Positions 34,497 through 44,132 of a DNA stretch of 64,000 nt are shown piece by piece. The DNA comes from Peteryoungia ipomoeae (lineage in GTDB: Bacteria; Pseudomonadota; Alphaproteobacteria; Rhizobiales; Rhizobiaceae), in assembly GCF_004912165.1 (NCBI RefSeq), contig NZ_STGV01000005.1, positions 341,280 to 405,279 on the forward strand, read 5' to 3'. Within the stretch, counting starts at the first letter, position 1; every line of letters starts with the position of its first letter. Both the position numbers and the translations under genes were made by a program. The notes beneath the pieces are model-generated. The model saw only the letters and a program-made list of their open reading frames with translations. It did not search any database and had not been told where the DNA came from.

Positions 34497-35507
34497 TTAC
34501 GCCTTGCGCGCCAGCGACCGCTGGACGAGCATCGCGATGATGATGATCGTGCCCTGGATGGCGCCGATCAGATATTCGGAGATGAAGTTCGACAAGAGCA
34601 TGATGTTGCCGACCAGCTCGAGAATGAAGGCGCCGCAGATCGTGCCCCAGACACGCCCCGCGCCACCCTTCAGCGCCGTGCCGCCGACAACGACCGCGGT
34701 AATCGCCTGCAACTCCCACAGAATGCCTGTTGTCGCAGAGGTCGAGCCAAGGCGCGGCACATAGAGGAGCACGGCGATGGCAACGCAAAGCCCCTGGATG
34801 ACGAAGGCGATGGTGCGCACCCGGTCGACCGCAATGCCCGAATAGCGCGCCACATCCCGGTTCGACCCGACGGCGACGACATGGCGGCCATAGCGGGTGC
34901 GATACAGGATCACGGCAGCAATCGCCGTCACGACAAGGATAATGACGATCGGCACCGGCACACCGAGAATGGAGCCGAAATAGACCGGGCGGTAAAGCGC
35001 CTGCTGCTCGGCATCGCGCAGCGTGATCGCGCCGCCCTGGGAAAGCCAGGTGGTGAGCCCGCGATAGATACCCATGGTGCCGAGCGTGGCGATGAAGGGT
35101 TCGATCTTGCCGACGGTGGTAATCAGGCCATTGGCAAGGCCGCAGAGCGAACCGATGATCACCGCAAGCGCCATGGCGGCTGCGATCATCAGGCCGGGAT
35201 CGGCAATCGCGCCGGAATTCATGAACAAAATCATCAGGCTGGCGACAAAGGCCACCATCGAGCCGACCGAGAGATCGAGGTCTCCGGAGGAGATGACAAA
35301 GGTCGCACCGACGGCGATGATGGCAATGAAGGCCGAGCGCGTCGCGACATTGGCCAGATTGGTGAGGCCGATGAAATTCGGGTTTACCAGCGCGCCGACA
35401 ATCAACAGGATCAGCAGCGCGGCAAAGGGCGCCACGGCGCGCAGGTCTATGTCGCGAAAGGTTCGGCGTGAACGGCCAGTTTCGGTCGTTTCAGTCTCGG
35501 CAGTCAT
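34497..35507 (-). CDS. Sugar ABC transporter permease (RbsC-like)
   Basis: A 336-residue inner-membrane protein with about ten membrane segments and the CUT2 permease motif (GLANGLITTVGKIEPFIATLGTMGIYRGL; AITAVVVGGTALKGGAGRVWGT). It forms the channel with the ATPase encoded just upstream. ATG at 35507 is preferred to the frame's first start at 35552, which lies in the gap after the ATPase gene. Spacing to the ATPase is 96 bp and to the binding protein 70 bp. Confidence 0.92.
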   Translation of the reverse strand: MTAETETTETGRSRRTFRDIDLRAVAPFAALLILLIVGALVNPNFIGLTNLANVATRSAFIAIIAVGATFVISSGDLDLSVGSMVAFVASLMILFMNSGAIADPGLMIAAAMALAVIIGSLCGLANGLITTVGKIEPFIATLGTMGIYRGLTTWLSQGGAITLRDAEQQALYRPVYFGSILGVPVPIVIILVVTAIAAVILYRTRYGRHVVAVGSNRDVARYSGIAVDRVRTIAFVIQGLCVAIAVLLYVPRLGSTSATTGILWELQAITAVVVGGTALKGGAGRVWGTICGAFILELVGNIMLLSNFISEYLIGAIQGTIIIIAMLVQRSLARKA

Positions 35508-35603
35508 GGTCTTCCCGTCTCCTCCCGTGCGCCTCATCGAGAGGCCACGCACCCTGAAGTCTTGGTTTCAAGCCCGGTCTTGCCGCCGGGCTGCTGCACG
35601 CTT

Positions 35604-37130
35604 TCAGCTCGCCATCTGCCGTTTCAGGCCGGCGGCGTAGCGCATGATTGTCTGTTCGTTGATGTCCTCGCCCTCGAGCAGGCCAACCATCCGGCCCTCG
35701 CGCATCACGGCCACCCGCGTGCAAAGCCCGATCACCTCCGGCATTTCGGAGGAGATCACGATGATCGACCGTCCCTCGCGGGCAAGCGCTGCGATGAAAT
35801 GATAGATCTGCTGCTTCGTGCCGACATCGATACCGCGCGTCGGCTCGTCGATGATGATAACGTCAGGCTCGACTTCCATGATCTTGGCAAGAAGCAGCTT
35901 CTGCTGGTTGCCGCCCGACATGCGTCCGACCCGGACTTTTTCGTCGCGAACGCGGATATCGAAGCGCCGCTTGGCCCGCGCCATGGCCTTGGCTTCGCTG
36001 CCTGGATTGAGATAGCCGTGGCGCACATGCTGATCCATTGACTGCAGGGTGAGGTTTGCCGTCATGCCCTCGCCGAGCAACAGGCCCTTGCCTTTGCGAT
36101 CCTTGGTCATGTAGGCGAGACCCCGCCGGTTCGCCTCGCGAAAATCGCCCGCCTGCATAACCGTGCCCTTCAACCGCACCTCGCCGGAAAGGCGCGGACG
36201 AAGTCCCGCAACCGCCTCCATCAGCTCAGTCCGCCCGGACCCGATCAGGCCGGAAAAGCCGAGCACCTCGCCGCGCTTCAGATCAAAGCTCGCATCCCGC
36301 ACAAAACCCGTGGTCAGCGCCTTCACCGAAAGAACGACCTCTTCGTCGACGTCAGGCTCGTGCTTGTGCGGGTAGAGGCTCGACAGTTCACGCCCCACCA
36401 TCAGCTGCGCAATGGCCTCGCCATCCAGCGCTGCGGTCGGCGCCGTCTTCACCCATTGGCCGTCCCGCAGAACGGTGACCCGGTCGGTCAGCTCCATCAC
36501 TTCATCGAGCTTGTGGGAGACGAAGACGAAACTCGTTCCCCGCGCCCGCAGCTTGCGTACCTGATCGAACAGAACCGCCGTTTCGTCCCGCGAAAGAACC
36601 GCCGTCGGCTCGTCCATGAACACGATCCGCGCCTTGCGGGAGATTGCCTTGGCAATTTCCACCATCTGCTTGTCAGCAACCGCCAGCGAACTGATCAGCG
36701 CATTCTCGTCGATTTTCGAATTCAGCTGATCGAGCACACGGCGCGTTTCCGCCCGCATGACCTTGCGGTCGAGCATGCCGAAGCGTGTCACCTCGCGTCC
36801 GAGAAACAGGCTCTCGGTCACGGTCAGATGTTCGGCAAGATTGAATTCCTGGTGAATGAGCACGATGCCGAGTGCTTCGGCAGCCCCGTTGGCGGGCAGC
36901 GTCACTGGCTCGCCATCGAGAAGAATTCGGCCAGCCGTCGCCTGCTCGAAGCCGGAGAGAATCTTGACGAGGGTCGATTTGCCAGCACCGTTCTCGCCCA
37001 TCAGCGCATGCACTTCGCCCGGCAAGACGTCGAAGTCGACGCTGAACAGCACCTGCACGTCGCCAAACGATTTTGAAATGCGCTCCGCCGCGAGCACGGG
37101 TGTCCGCGCCTCGCCCCCAGGCTGTGTCAT
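35604..37130 (-). CDS. Sugar ABC transporter ATP-binding protein, two tandem ATPase domains
   Basis: A 508-residue RbsA/MglA-type protein. Domain 1 has Walker A GENGAGKST and the signature LAVADKQMVEIAKAI with FMDEPTA; domain 2 (after about residue 250) has a degenerate Walker A (GLIGSGRTEL) and the signature RMSGGNQQKLLLAK, as usual for this family where only one site hydrolyses ATP. First gene of the minus-strand operon, with the twin operator 43 bp upstream. ATG at 37130 follows GGGGAGGATTGC; an in-frame start at 37154 is less good. Confidence 0.93.
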   Translation of the reverse strand: MTQPGGEARTPVLAAERISKSFGDVQVLFSVDFDVLPGEVHALMGENGAGKSTLVKILSGFEQATAGRILLDGEPVTLPANGAAEALGIVLIHQEFNLAEHLTVTESLFLGREVTRFGMLDRKVMRAETRRVLDQLNSKIDENALISSLAVADKQMVEIAKAISRKARIVFMDEPTAVLSRDETAVLFDQVRKLRARGTSFVFVSHKLDEVMELTDRVTVLRDGQWVKTAPTAALDGEAIAQLMVGRELSSLYPHKHEPDVDEEVVLSVKALTTGFVRDASFDLKRGEVLGFSGLIGSGRTELMEAVAGLRPRLSGEVRLKGTVMQAGDFREANRRGLAYMTKDRKGKGLLLGEGMTANLTLQSMDQHVRHGYLNPGSEAKAMARAKRRFDIRVRDEKVRVGRMSGGNQQKLLLAKIMEVEPDVIIIDEPTRGIDVGTKQQIYHFIAALAREGRSIIVISSEMPEVIGLCTRVAVMREGRMVGLLEGEDINEQTIMRYAAGLKRQMAS

Positions 37131-37172
37131 GCAATCCTCCCCGCGGCTCCTCAACCGCTTCTGAAGAGCATG

Positions 37173-37207
37173 TGTAAACCTTTACATCTTCCATGTAAAG
37201 GTTTACA
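37173..37207. promoter_or_regulatory. Twin LacI-type operators before the sugar ABC operon
   Basis: Two palindromes, TGTAAACCTTTACA (37173-37186) and TGTAAAGGTTTACA (37194-37207), 21 bp centre to centre (two helical turns on the same face), themselves forming a longer 15-bp inverted repeat about CTTCC. They sit between the divergent ATPase and LacI regulator genes. Confidence 0.75.
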
Positions 37208-37330
37208 TCGTGGATCAGCAGGCGGATTTCCACACCCTCTCCTTTCGCAGACGCAGCAGGATAGCTAGGGTCTCCAACGATTCCAGAGGGATAGACCAAA
37301 GGGACAGGTTACGGGACGGGAGAGTGGCGC

Positions 37331-38350
37331 GTGCAGGATCAGGCACCGGCGACCATCGAGGATGTTGCAAGGATTGCCGAGGTGTCGATCGCCACGGTGA
37401 GCCGCGCCATCCACACGCCCGACAAGGTGGCCAAGACCACCCGCCAGCGCGTCAATCAGGCCATTGCCATCACGGGCTACACGACCAATGCCATGGCACG
37501 CTCGCTGCGCATGGGCCGGTCGAACATGATCCTGATCCTGGCCCCCGATATCGGCGATCCGAACTTCTCCTCTACCCTGATCGGGCTTGAAAACGAGGCC
37601 CGCGCCCATGGATATGGCGTTCTGATCGGCCACACCCAGAACGATCCGGAACGCGGGCTCGAATATCTGAAGTTTCTGAGCTCGGGCCAGGCGACGGGCC
37701 TGGTGCTCTTCACCGGCCACGAGCCCTTTGGCCACCAGGTCGCAGCAACCCGGCTGCCGCCCTCCGTTGCCGTCTTCGAACCGGTCTTCGGCTCGAAAAT
37801 CCCCTATGTCGGCGTCGATGATGTGGCGGGCGCCCGCAAGGCAGCCGAGCATCTGCTCTCGTCCGGCCACCGCGCAATCGCCTTCATCGGCGACAGCAAG
37901 ACACGGCTTGGCCACCAGCGCCGCCGTCAGGGTTTCGACATCGCGCTCGATGCCGCGCGCATCCCGCCGACGAACCGTTTCGTGCTGGATGGCGACGGCA
38001 CCATCGAGAGCGGACGCCTCGCCGTCGAGCAGCTTTTCATGCGCGACACACTGCCCACCGCCTTCATGTGCGTCAACGATGCGACAGCCGTCGGCGTGGT
38101 CAATGGCCTGACCGCCCGCGGCTATGAACTCCCGCATGATTTTTCCGTCATCGGCTTTGATGACGTGCCGCAGGCCACCTATCTCAATCCGGCACTGACC
38201 ACCATCCGCCAACCCCGCACAGCGATCGGCCGCCAGGCCATGGCCTTGCTGATCAAGTCGCTGTCAAACCGCCCGACGGAACGTCAGGAAATCCTGCTGA
38301 TGCCGGATCTGATCGTCCGCGGATCGGTCACCGGCCCGGCGAAACGCTAG
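37331..38350 (+). CDS. LacI family transcriptional regulator of the sugar operon
   Basis: A 339-residue regulator: HTH at residues 8-30 (IEDVARIAEVSIATVSRAIH) with the hinge helix NAMARSLRMG, and a periplasmic-binding-protein-like effector domain (MILILAPDIGDPNFSSTLIGLENEA, VGVDDVAGARKAAEHLLSSGHRAIAFI, FSVIGFDDVP). Start is the GTG at 37331 with GGGAG upstream. It is divergent from the ABC operon and its likely operators are the TGTAAA palindromes between them. Effector unknown, presumably the imported sugar or a derivative. Confidence 0.92.
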   Translation: MQDQAPATIEDVARIAEVSIATVSRAIHTPDKVAKTTRQRVNQAIAITGYTTNAMARSLRMGRSNMILILAPDIGDPNFSSTLIGLENEARAHGYGVLIGHTQNDPERGLEYLKFLSSGQATGLVLFTGHEPFGHQVAATRLPPSVAVFEPVFGSKIPYVGVDDVAGARKAAEHLLSSGHRAIAFIGDSKTRLGHQRRRQGFDIALDAARIPPTNRFVLDGDGTIESGRLAVEQLFMRDTLPTAFMCVNDATAVGVVNGLTARGYELPHDFSVIGFDDVPQATYLNPALTTIRQPRTAIGRQAMALLIKSLSNRPTERQEILLMPDLIVRGSVTGPAKR

Positions 38351-38472
38351 CCAAACGCGCCCGCCAATCCGCACCCCCAAAAATTCATTGATTTTTCTTT
38401 TCCCACACTGCGAAATGTAGTATATTAGTTATTGCAAAATTAATGTGCCTCACGCACCGCAGGGAGGACATG

Positions 38473-39144
38473 ATGCAATACGCGATTACCGCATTCACCT
38501 GCCTGATATTTGCCCTGACCGCCGCGCTGCCAGTTTCGGCGGCCCACGCGCCCGAACAGTCCGCGATCGATGGATGCATCGACCGGATCCGGGGTGAAGG
38601 CGGCGGCAAGGGTGGCGAGGTGCTCCGATCAGATGATCATGAAGCTGGCCATCTCATCGTCCTCAAGGATCCCGGCGGCACCGTCTGGCGCTGCCTGGCG
38701 GAGCGCGATGGCAAGGTGCGGACGCTCGCAATCGGCAAGACGGCGCGTTATGTCCACGTCTCCAACGGCCTCACGACGGCCAGCATTGCCGCACCGGGCG
38801 GCATCATCGAGATCCGCATTCCAGAGGGCGAGACAGGCACGATCGTCAATGGCCGTATCAGCGGCCGGGAACATTTCGACTACACCCTCGGCGCCTCGGA
38901 GGCCCAGACCCTGGAAGCGGCCCTCCATGTCGACCAGACCAATGGCAATGGCTCAATCTATTTCAATGTCCTGCCGCCGGGCAGCGCCGATGTCGCAATC
39001 TTCAATGGCGCGACCTCCATCGATGGCAAAGCCAGCATCAAGCTGCCCGTAAGCGGCGCCTACAGGCTCCGCGTCTATTTGATGGGCGAGGATCGCGACC
39101 TTGGCAAATCCGTGGGCTACCGTTTGAACGTCTCCGTCCGGTAG
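38473..39144 (+). CDS. Secreted protein with a lysozyme-inhibitor-like C-terminal segment
   Basis: A 223-residue precursor with signal peptide (MQYAITAFTCLIFALTAALPVSA), one SH3-like region (DHEAGHLIVLKDPGGTVWRCLAERDG) and two beta-rich halves. The last 40 residues (KASIKLPVSGAYRLRVYLMGEDRDLGKSVGYRLNVSV) resemble the periplasmic inhibitor of g-type lysozyme pattern (RVYLMR-x-x-AR-x-x-x-YxLxV) as far as I can judge by eye; this is a suggestion. ATG at 38473 sits five bases from GGGAGG. A 120-bp AT-rich gap precedes it. Alternative: an unrelated periplasmic domain. Confidence 0.65.
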   Translation: MQYAITAFTCLIFALTAALPVSAAHAPEQSAIDGCIDRIRGEGGGKGGEVLRSDDHEAGHLIVLKDPGGTVWRCLAERDGKVRTLAIGKTARYVHVSNGLTTASIAAPGGIIEIRIPEGETGTIVNGRISGREHFDYTLGASEAQTLEAALHVDQTNGNGSIYFNVLPPGSADVAIFNGATSIDGKASIKLPVSGAYRLRVYLMGEDRDLGKSVGYRLNVSVR

Positions 39145-39152
39145 ACCACGAC

Positions 39153-39208
39153 AGACCCCGGCGGCTCGCCGCCTCCCCCGAGTCCCTCCCGGTGCGCCTC
39201 CGGGGTCT
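39153..39208 (+). terminator. Long-loop inverted repeat after the secreted protein
   Basis: AGACCCCGG / CCGGGGTCT with a 38-base loop rich in C; possible terminator, no clear T-run. Confidence 0.35.
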
Positions 39209-39309
39209 GCTTCATCCCTTTGATCTATCAACCTGCCCTTGGCGCTCCGACGGCACTGTCCTATGCTGGTCTTTTGCCATGCCCTTAAGACCAGTGTGAG
39301 GAGACCGGT

Positions 39310-39792
39310 GTGAGCGTTGCCTTCACCAAGGAAGAGAGTTCGGAAACCGCAGCAGAAATCCACCTGCCGGACCGCCCGATCTCCCCGCATCCCAATCTCG
39401 TCACCGCGGACGGTCTGAAACGTCTGGAAGCCGAGGCCGAGGAAGCGCGTGCCGCCTATCGCGCCGCCCAGGCGATCGAAGACGTCAACGAACGCCGCCG
39501 CCAGTCGGCCGTCCCCTATCGCGACCTGAAATATCTGACGGAACGCCTGCGCACCGCCCAGGTAATCCCGGCACCGGAGGGAAACACCGTCGTCGCCTTC
39601 GGCAGCCGCGTCACCTTCGAGCGCGACGACGGCCGCGTCCAGACCTACCGCATCGTCGGCGAGGACGAGGCCGATCCCAAGACCGGCACGATCTCGTTTG
39701 TCTCGCCGGTTGCGGCACGGCTGATGGGCAAGGCCGTCGGCGATGTCGTGATGGTCGGCGACCAGGAACTGGAGATCACCGCAATCGGGTGA
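39310..39792 (+). CDS. GreA/GreB-family transcription factor
   Basis: A 160-residue protein with the long coiled-coil of transcript-cleavage factors (LVTADGLKRLEAEAEEARAAYRAAQAIEDVNERRRQSAV) followed by the FKBP-like C-terminal domain (VAFGSRVTFERDDGRVQTYRIVGEDEADPKTGTISFVSPVAARLMG). The length fits GreB. It rescues backtracked RNA polymerase. A GTG start at 39310 follows GAGGAGACCG. Downstream are two inverted arms (39820-39972) of a dispersed element: CATCCTCGGG and CCCGAGGATG. Confidence 0.8.
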   Translation: MSVAFTKEESSETAAEIHLPDRPISPHPNLVTADGLKRLEAEAEEARAAYRAAQAIEDVNERRRQSAVPYRDLKYLTERLRTAQVIPAPEGNTVVAFGSRVTFERDDGRVQTYRIVGEDEADPKTGTISFVSPVAARLMGKAVGDVVMVGDQELEITAIG

Positions 39793-39821
39793 CGGTGCCC
39801 CCAGGCGCCGCACCCGACCGC

Positions 39822-39972
39822 CGTCATCCTCGGGCGCAGTCCCGAGGATCCACTGCAATCGGCTGAGAGTTGGACGATGGCGGTCGGTTGAAGCACCTCA
39901 CACCGCCGGAACGCCTCACCCCGCCGCCGCCCTTTGCAGATCCTCGGGACAAGCCCGAGGATGACGACGATG
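39822..39972. repeat. Inverted-arm intergenic element (type B)
   Basis: CGTCATCCTCGGG near 39821 and CCCGAGGATGACG near 39953-39966 are inverted copies of one arm; shorter inner arms GTCCCGAGGATC and GATCCTCGGGAC also pair. Common in rhizobial genomes; no gene inside. Confidence 0.75.
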
Positions 39973-39984
39973 AAGGAATGCGAA

Positions 39985-40012
39985 AGGCCGGGACACTTTC
40001 GCGCCCCGGCCT
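39985..40012 (-). terminator. Terminator after xylA
   Basis: Stem AGGCCGGG / CCCGGCCT, with TTTCGC following on the minus strand, 24 bp past the xylA stop. Confidence 0.6.
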
Positions 40013-40036
40013 CCGCATCACCCCAAAAAAACCCGA

Positions 40037-41347
40037 TCAAACGTAGCGGTTAACAACGTTCTCCAGCAGTTCCTGCTTGCCGGAAACCGGCTGCGGGTTG
40101 ACGTTCTGCGCTTCAACGCGGGCAGCGATGGCCTCAAGGCTTTCCTCGCCGCGCAGCATCTTCTGGTTCTCGGCCTTGTCCCAGCCGGCATAGCGATTGG
40201 CGAGCGGGCCGGAGAGCGCCTTGTCCTCGACCATCTTCGCCGCGGCCTTGAGGCCGCGGGCGCAGCAATCCATGCCGCCGATATGCCCGATCAGCAGATC
40301 TTCGGCATCGAGCGACTGGCGGCGCAGCTTGGCGTCGAAATTGGTGCCGCCGGTGGTGAAGCCACCCGCCTGCAGGACCTGGTAATAGGCGAGCGCCATT
40401 TCCGGCACATTGTTCGGGAACTGGTCGGTATCCCAGCCGGACTGGTAGTCGTTGCGGTTCATGTCGATCGAGCCGAAGATGCCGAGCGCATTGGCCAGCG
40501 CCAGCTCGTGCTCGAAGGAATGGCCGGCCAGGATCGCGTGGCCCTGTTCGATATTGACCTTCACTTCCTTCTCAAGACCGTACTTCTTGAGGAAGCCGTA
40601 TACGGTCGCGACATCGTAGTCATACTGGTGCTTCGACGGCTCCTGCGGCTTCGGCTCGATCAGGATCGCGCCCTTGAAGCCGATCTTGTGCTTGTATTCG
40701 ACGACGAGGTTGAGGAAACGGCCCATCTGATCGAGTTCGCGGCCGAGATCGGTGTTCAGCAGCGTTTCATAACCTTCACGGCCGCCCCACAGCACGTAGT
40801 TTTCACCGCCGAGCTTCTGGGTCGCGTCCATGCAGGTCTTCACGGTCGCAGCTGCAAAGGCAAAGACATCAGGATCCGGATTGGTCGCAGCACCCGACAT
40901 GTAGCGGCGATGCGAGAACATGTTCGCCGTGCCCCAGAGCAGCTTGACGCCGGTCTCTTCCTGCTTCTTGGCAAAATGGTCTACGATCTCGTTGAGGTTG
41001 CGGGTGTTCTCCGCAAAGCTGTTGCCCTCGGGGCGCACGTCGGCATCGTGGAAGCAGTAATACGGCGTTCCGAGAAGCTGGAAGAATTCGAAGGCAACAT
41101 CAGCCTTCATCTTCGCCGCATCCATCGTGTCCTTGAACCACGGACGCTCGAAAGTGTTGCCGCCGAACGGATCGGTGCCCGGCCACACGAATGTGTGCCA
41201 GTAGGCAACGGCAAAACGCAGATGGTCTTCCATGCGCTTGCCGAGAACCACTTCATCCGGATTGTAGTGGCGGAAGGCCAGCGGATTGGTGCTGCCCTCG
41301 CCTTCATATTTGATCTTCTGGATATTGCCGAAGAAACCTGTGCTCAT
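40037..41347 (-). CDS. xylA: Xylose isomerase
   Basis: A 436-residue class II xylose isomerase converting D-xylose to D-xylulose. Seen: [13 protein letters not shown] (catalytic His/Asp), [20 protein letters not shown] (metal Glu), [25 protein letters not shown] (metal Glu/Asp), [48 protein letters not shown] at 41347 follows AGGAGGAATATCCC. Last gene of the regulator-xylB-xylA operon, separated from xylB by a palindromic element. Confidence 0.96.
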   Translation of the reverse strand: MSTGFFGNIQKIKYEGEGSTNPLAFRHYNPDEVVLGKRMEDHLRFAVAYWHTFVWPGTDPFGGNTFERPWFKDTMDAAKMKADVAFEFFQLLGTPYYCFHDADVRPEGNSFAENTRNLNEIVDHFAKKQEETGVKLLWGTANMFSHRRYMSGAATNPDPDVFAFAAATVKTCMDATQKLGGENYVLWGGREGYETLLNTDLGRELDQMGRFLNLVVEYKHKIGFKGAILIEPKPQEPSKHQYDYDVATVYGFLKKYGLEKEVKVNIEQGHAILAGHSFEHELALANALGIFGSIDMNRNDYQSGWDTDQFPNNVPEMALAYYQVLQAGGFTTGGTNFDAKLRRQSLDAEDLLIGHIGGMDCCARGLKAAAKMVEDKALSGPLANRYAGWDKAENQKMLRGEESLEAIAARVEAQNVNPQPVSGKQELLENVVNRYV

Positions 41348-41401
41348 GGGATATTCCTCCTGTGTGTATGCGATGAATTGTGATGGCAGTGGGTGGGGCT
41401 C

Positions 41402-41510
41402 TCCCCCCTCACCCTGCCCTCTCCCCGCTGGGGAGAGGAGAATGTCGGCGCGTGCCGCGCGTCTCTTCTCCCCAGCGGGGAGAAGGTGCCGGCAGGCGGA
41501 TGAGGGGGGC
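41402..41510. repeat. Palindromic intergenic element between xylB and xylA
   Basis: CTCTCCCCGCTGGGGAGAGG and CTTCTCCCCAGCGGGGAGAAGG hairpins flanked by CCCCCCTCACCCTGCC and ATGAGGGGGG. It ends at the xylB stop. Confidence 0.8.
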
Positions 41511-41511
41511 G

Positions 41512-42966
41512 TCAGCTGCTGAGCGAGCGGATCGCCGGATAAAGCGCCCGGTAGCGGCTGTAAGCCGCCTCATAGGCTGAGCTCAGATCCTTGACCGGCT
41601 CCACCGTCTCAGCCGTTTCCGGCGCCGTGCAAACCGACAGCGGATCGGCTCCCGTGGCCGCGATCAGGCCGAGGCGGGCGGCGCCAAACGCAGCCCCGAA
41701 ATCGCCGTCGGCCGGAATATCGACCGGCATGTCCAGCGCCGTTGCAATCGAGGACAGCCAGTAGCGCGAGCGCGAGCCGCCGCCGATTGCCGTCACCCGG
41801 TCGATCTTCGTGCCGGCGGATTTCAGCGCCTCGAGGCTGTCACGAATGGCGAAGGTGACGCCTTCGAGCACCGCCTGGGTCAAAACGGCGCGGTCGCTTT
41901 CATGGCCGAGGCCGATGAAAGCGCCACGGATCTTCGCGTCGTTATGCGGTGTGCGCTCGCCGGAGAGATACGGCAGGAAAGTCACGCCGGAAGGCGCCTT
42001 CAGCGTTTCGCCGAGTTCACCCGTCAGCTCGCCCGCCGACTTGCCCGTGACCGTCGAGTGCCAGTTCAGCGCATCGGTCGCCGAAAGAATGACGCCCATC
42101 TGGTGCCAGGTCTTCGGCAGCGCATGGCAGAAGGCATGCACAGCACTTTCCGGCTTAGGAAGGTAGGAGCCATTGGCGGCAAACAGCACGCCTGATGTGC
42201 CGAGCGAAACAAAGGCCTGCCCCTCAGCCACCGTACCCATGCCGCAGGCGGATGCCGCATTGTCCCCTGCACCGCCGGCAACGACGACACCGGAGCCAAG
42301 ACCCCAGCGGGCGCATAGCTCAGCGCGCAGCATGCCGGCGCGATCCGTACCTTCGACAAGGCCCGGCATCTGCCCGATGCTGAGCCCTGTCGCCTCCAGC
42401 AATTCGCTCGACCAGGCCCGCTTGGCCGTATCGAGCCAGCTGGTGCCGGCCGAATCCGACATGTCGGAGAGATACTCGCCGGTCAGCCAGAGACGCAGGA
42501 AATCCTTCGGTAGCAGCACCTTGTGCACCCTGGCGAAGATGTCGGGCTCGTTGTTCTTCACCCAGGCAAGCTTCGGTGAAGTAAAGCCCGGGAAGACGAT
42601 GTTGCCGGTAATGGCCCGGAAGCGCGGATCGGCATCGAGGCTCGCCGCTTCCGCATGGGACCGCGTGTCGTTCCACAGGATGCAGGGACGCAAGACCTGG
42701 TCGGCGGCATCAATCAGCGTGGCGCCATGCATGTGGCCGGAAAGGCCGACGCCCTTCACCGCGGAAAATTCGCCCGGATGCGCCGCCCGCAGGGCAGCAA
42801 CCGCCTCTTCCGTCGCACGGATCCAGTCCAGCGGCTGCTGTTCCGACCAGCCGGGATGCGGCCGCTGCACGGTCAGCGAGGCGTGCCCGACGCCAACAAC
42901 GGTCTGGCTGTCATCGATCAGCATCGCCTTGATGCCGGATGTGCCGAGATCCACTCCGAGATACAT
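41512..42966 (-). CDS. xylB: Xylulokinase
   Basis: A 484-residue FGGY-family kinase phosphorylating D-xylulose to xylulose-5-phosphate. Seen: [17 protein letters not shown] (N-terminal ATP fold), [50 protein letters not shown], and [24 protein letters not shown] in the C-terminal domain. ATG at 42966 has GAGGATTGGAGGAACC upstream. It lies 23 bp after the regulator gene. Confidence 0.95.
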   Translation of the reverse strand: MYLGVDLGTSGIKAMLIDDSQTVVGVGHASLTVQRPHPGWSEQQPLDWIRATEEAVAALRAAHPGEFSAVKGVGLSGHMHGATLIDAADQVLRPCILWNDTRSHAEAASLDADPRFRAITGNIVFPGFTSPKLAWVKNNEPDIFARVHKVLLPKDFLRLWLTGEYLSDMSDSAGTSWLDTAKRAWSSELLEATGLSIGQMPGLVEGTDRAGMLRAELCARWGLGSGVVVAGGAGDNAASACGMGTVAEGQAFVSLGTSGVLFAANGSYLPKPESAVHAFCHALPKTWHQMGVILSATDALNWHSTVTGKSAGELTGELGETLKAPSGVTFLPYLSGERTPHNDAKIRGAFIGLGHESDRAVLTQAVLEGVTFAIRDSLEALKSAGTKIDRVTAIGGGSRSRYWLSSIATALDMPVDIPADGDFGAAFGAARLGLIAATGADPLSVCTAPETAETVEPVKDLSSAYEAAYSRYRALYPAIRSLSS

Positions 42967-42989
42967 GGGGTTCCTCCAATCCTCTGCCT

Positions 42990-44015
42990 TCAAGGCAGAT
43001 TGTCCTTCAAGAATATGTCGATACGAATGCGTTCCTGCGCGGCCACCACCGATTGCCCGTCGGCTTTCGCCTTCAGCACGCGGATGGCGCTGCGCACTTC
43101 ATGGCCGGCATCCTGGTTGAGGACGGCGTCGATCAACCCCTTCTGTAGGGCATCGCGGGTTGTCTCCGTCAGCTCATGGGCAACGACCACCGGGCGCTTC
43201 TCAGCCGGCATTGCTGCCATGGCGCGGGCCAGTCCGCGATTGCCGGCACCCAGGCTGTAGATACCGACGATGTCGTCGCGCCGGCTCAGCACATCGCCAA
43301 GCAAGCGTTCAACCGTTTGCGGATCGTCCCGCCCCTCCAGCACCGGCAAAAGCGTGAGTGTCGGAAACCGCTCGGTGATCGCGGCGGCAAAGGCCGCACA
43401 CCGCTCACGGTGGTCGCGCACCAGCATGGAACCGGCAAGCACGGCCACATGCCCGACCCGACCGCCGAGGAAACGGCCAATCAGGCTTGCCGCCGTCCGG
43501 CCGGCTGCCGCATTGTCGATCCCGGCATAGTGGTCCCGCAGGGCCCCGGTCAGGTCGGAAACGAGTGTGACCAGCGGAATGCCGGCCTCGACCGCACGCG
43601 CTGCGGCTGCGGCAACCTCCGGCGCATCCACGGCGACAAAGGCAATGCCGGCAGGGCTCTCATCAACCGCCTGATCAATGGCAGCGGAGAGCGCAACCGC
43701 ATCGAAAGGCGGCACATCGACGAGCCGGATGCTGATCCGCTCGACAGCCGCCCGCGCTTGCGCCTCGGCAATGGCTGCACGCAGGCCCTGCATGAAACTG
43801 TTGTCGTTGAAGGGAATGATGAAGGTGAAGGCATAAACCCGCCCCTTGGCAAGGTTCGCAGCCGCCACATCCCGCACGAAGCCGAGCGCGCTGATGGCCC
43901 CGTCGACTTTTTCCCGCGTCGACGCACGGACCCCCGGACGATTGTTCAAAACGCGGTCCACCGTGGCAAGACTGACGCCTGCATGGACTGCAATATCTCG
44001 AACGGTTGGCTTCAT
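42990..44015 (-). CDS. LacI family regulator of the xylose operon
   Basis: A 341-residue regulator with HTH RDIAVHAGVSLATVDRVLNN, hinge region and sugar-binding fold (AFTFIIPFNDNSFMQGLRAAI, EAGIPLVTLVSDLTGAL, YAGIDNAAAGRTAASLIG, IVGIYSLGAGNRGLARAM, VVVAHELTETTRDAL). It begins MKPTVRDIA at an ATG preceded by GGAGGACAGG. First gene of its operon, upstream of xylB and xylA. A 12-bp inverted repeat lies at 44048-44086, immediately before the start, and probably mediates autoregulation. Its pocket resembles the ribose/xylose group, but sugar specificity is inferred from neighbours. Confidence 0.9.
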   Translation of the reverse strand: MKPTVRDIAVHAGVSLATVDRVLNNRPGVRASTREKVDGAISALGFVRDVAAANLAKGRVYAFTFIIPFNDNSFMQGLRAAIAEAQARAAVERISIRLVDVPPFDAVALSAAIDQAVDESPAGIAFVAVDAPEVAAAAARAVEAGIPLVTLVSDLTGALRDHYAGIDNAAAGRTAASLIGRFLGGRVGHVAVLAGSMLVRDHRERCAAFAAAITERFPTLTLLPVLEGRDDPQTVERLLGDVLSRRDDIVGIYSLGAGNRGLARAMAAMPAEKRPVVVAHELTETTRDALQKGLIDAVLNQDAGHEVRSAIRVLKAKADGQSVVAAQERIRIDIFLKDNLP

Positions 44016-44047
44016 CCTGTCCTCCGGCAACCGTCCTACACCAGAGA

Positions 44048-44086
44048 CTGAGGTACGTAAATCAGATTTCGACGTACGTACCTCAG
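44048..44086. promoter_or_regulatory. Operator-like inverted repeat before the xyl regulator
   Basis: Perfect 12-bp arms CTGAGGTACGTA (44048-44059) and TACGTACCTCAG (44075-44086), 27 bp apart centre to centre. Each arm also contains the palindrome TACGTA. Confidence 0.65.
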
Positions 44087-44132
44087 ATTCTTTCCGAGCA
44101 AATGCAGCGCGCCATGCAGGCACCACCTTGCA

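Noticed and set aside
39153..39208. Possible tRNA gene after the secreted protein
   Set aside because: The stem and loop sizes do not form a cloverleaf, and no conserved TPsiC arm sequence was seen.
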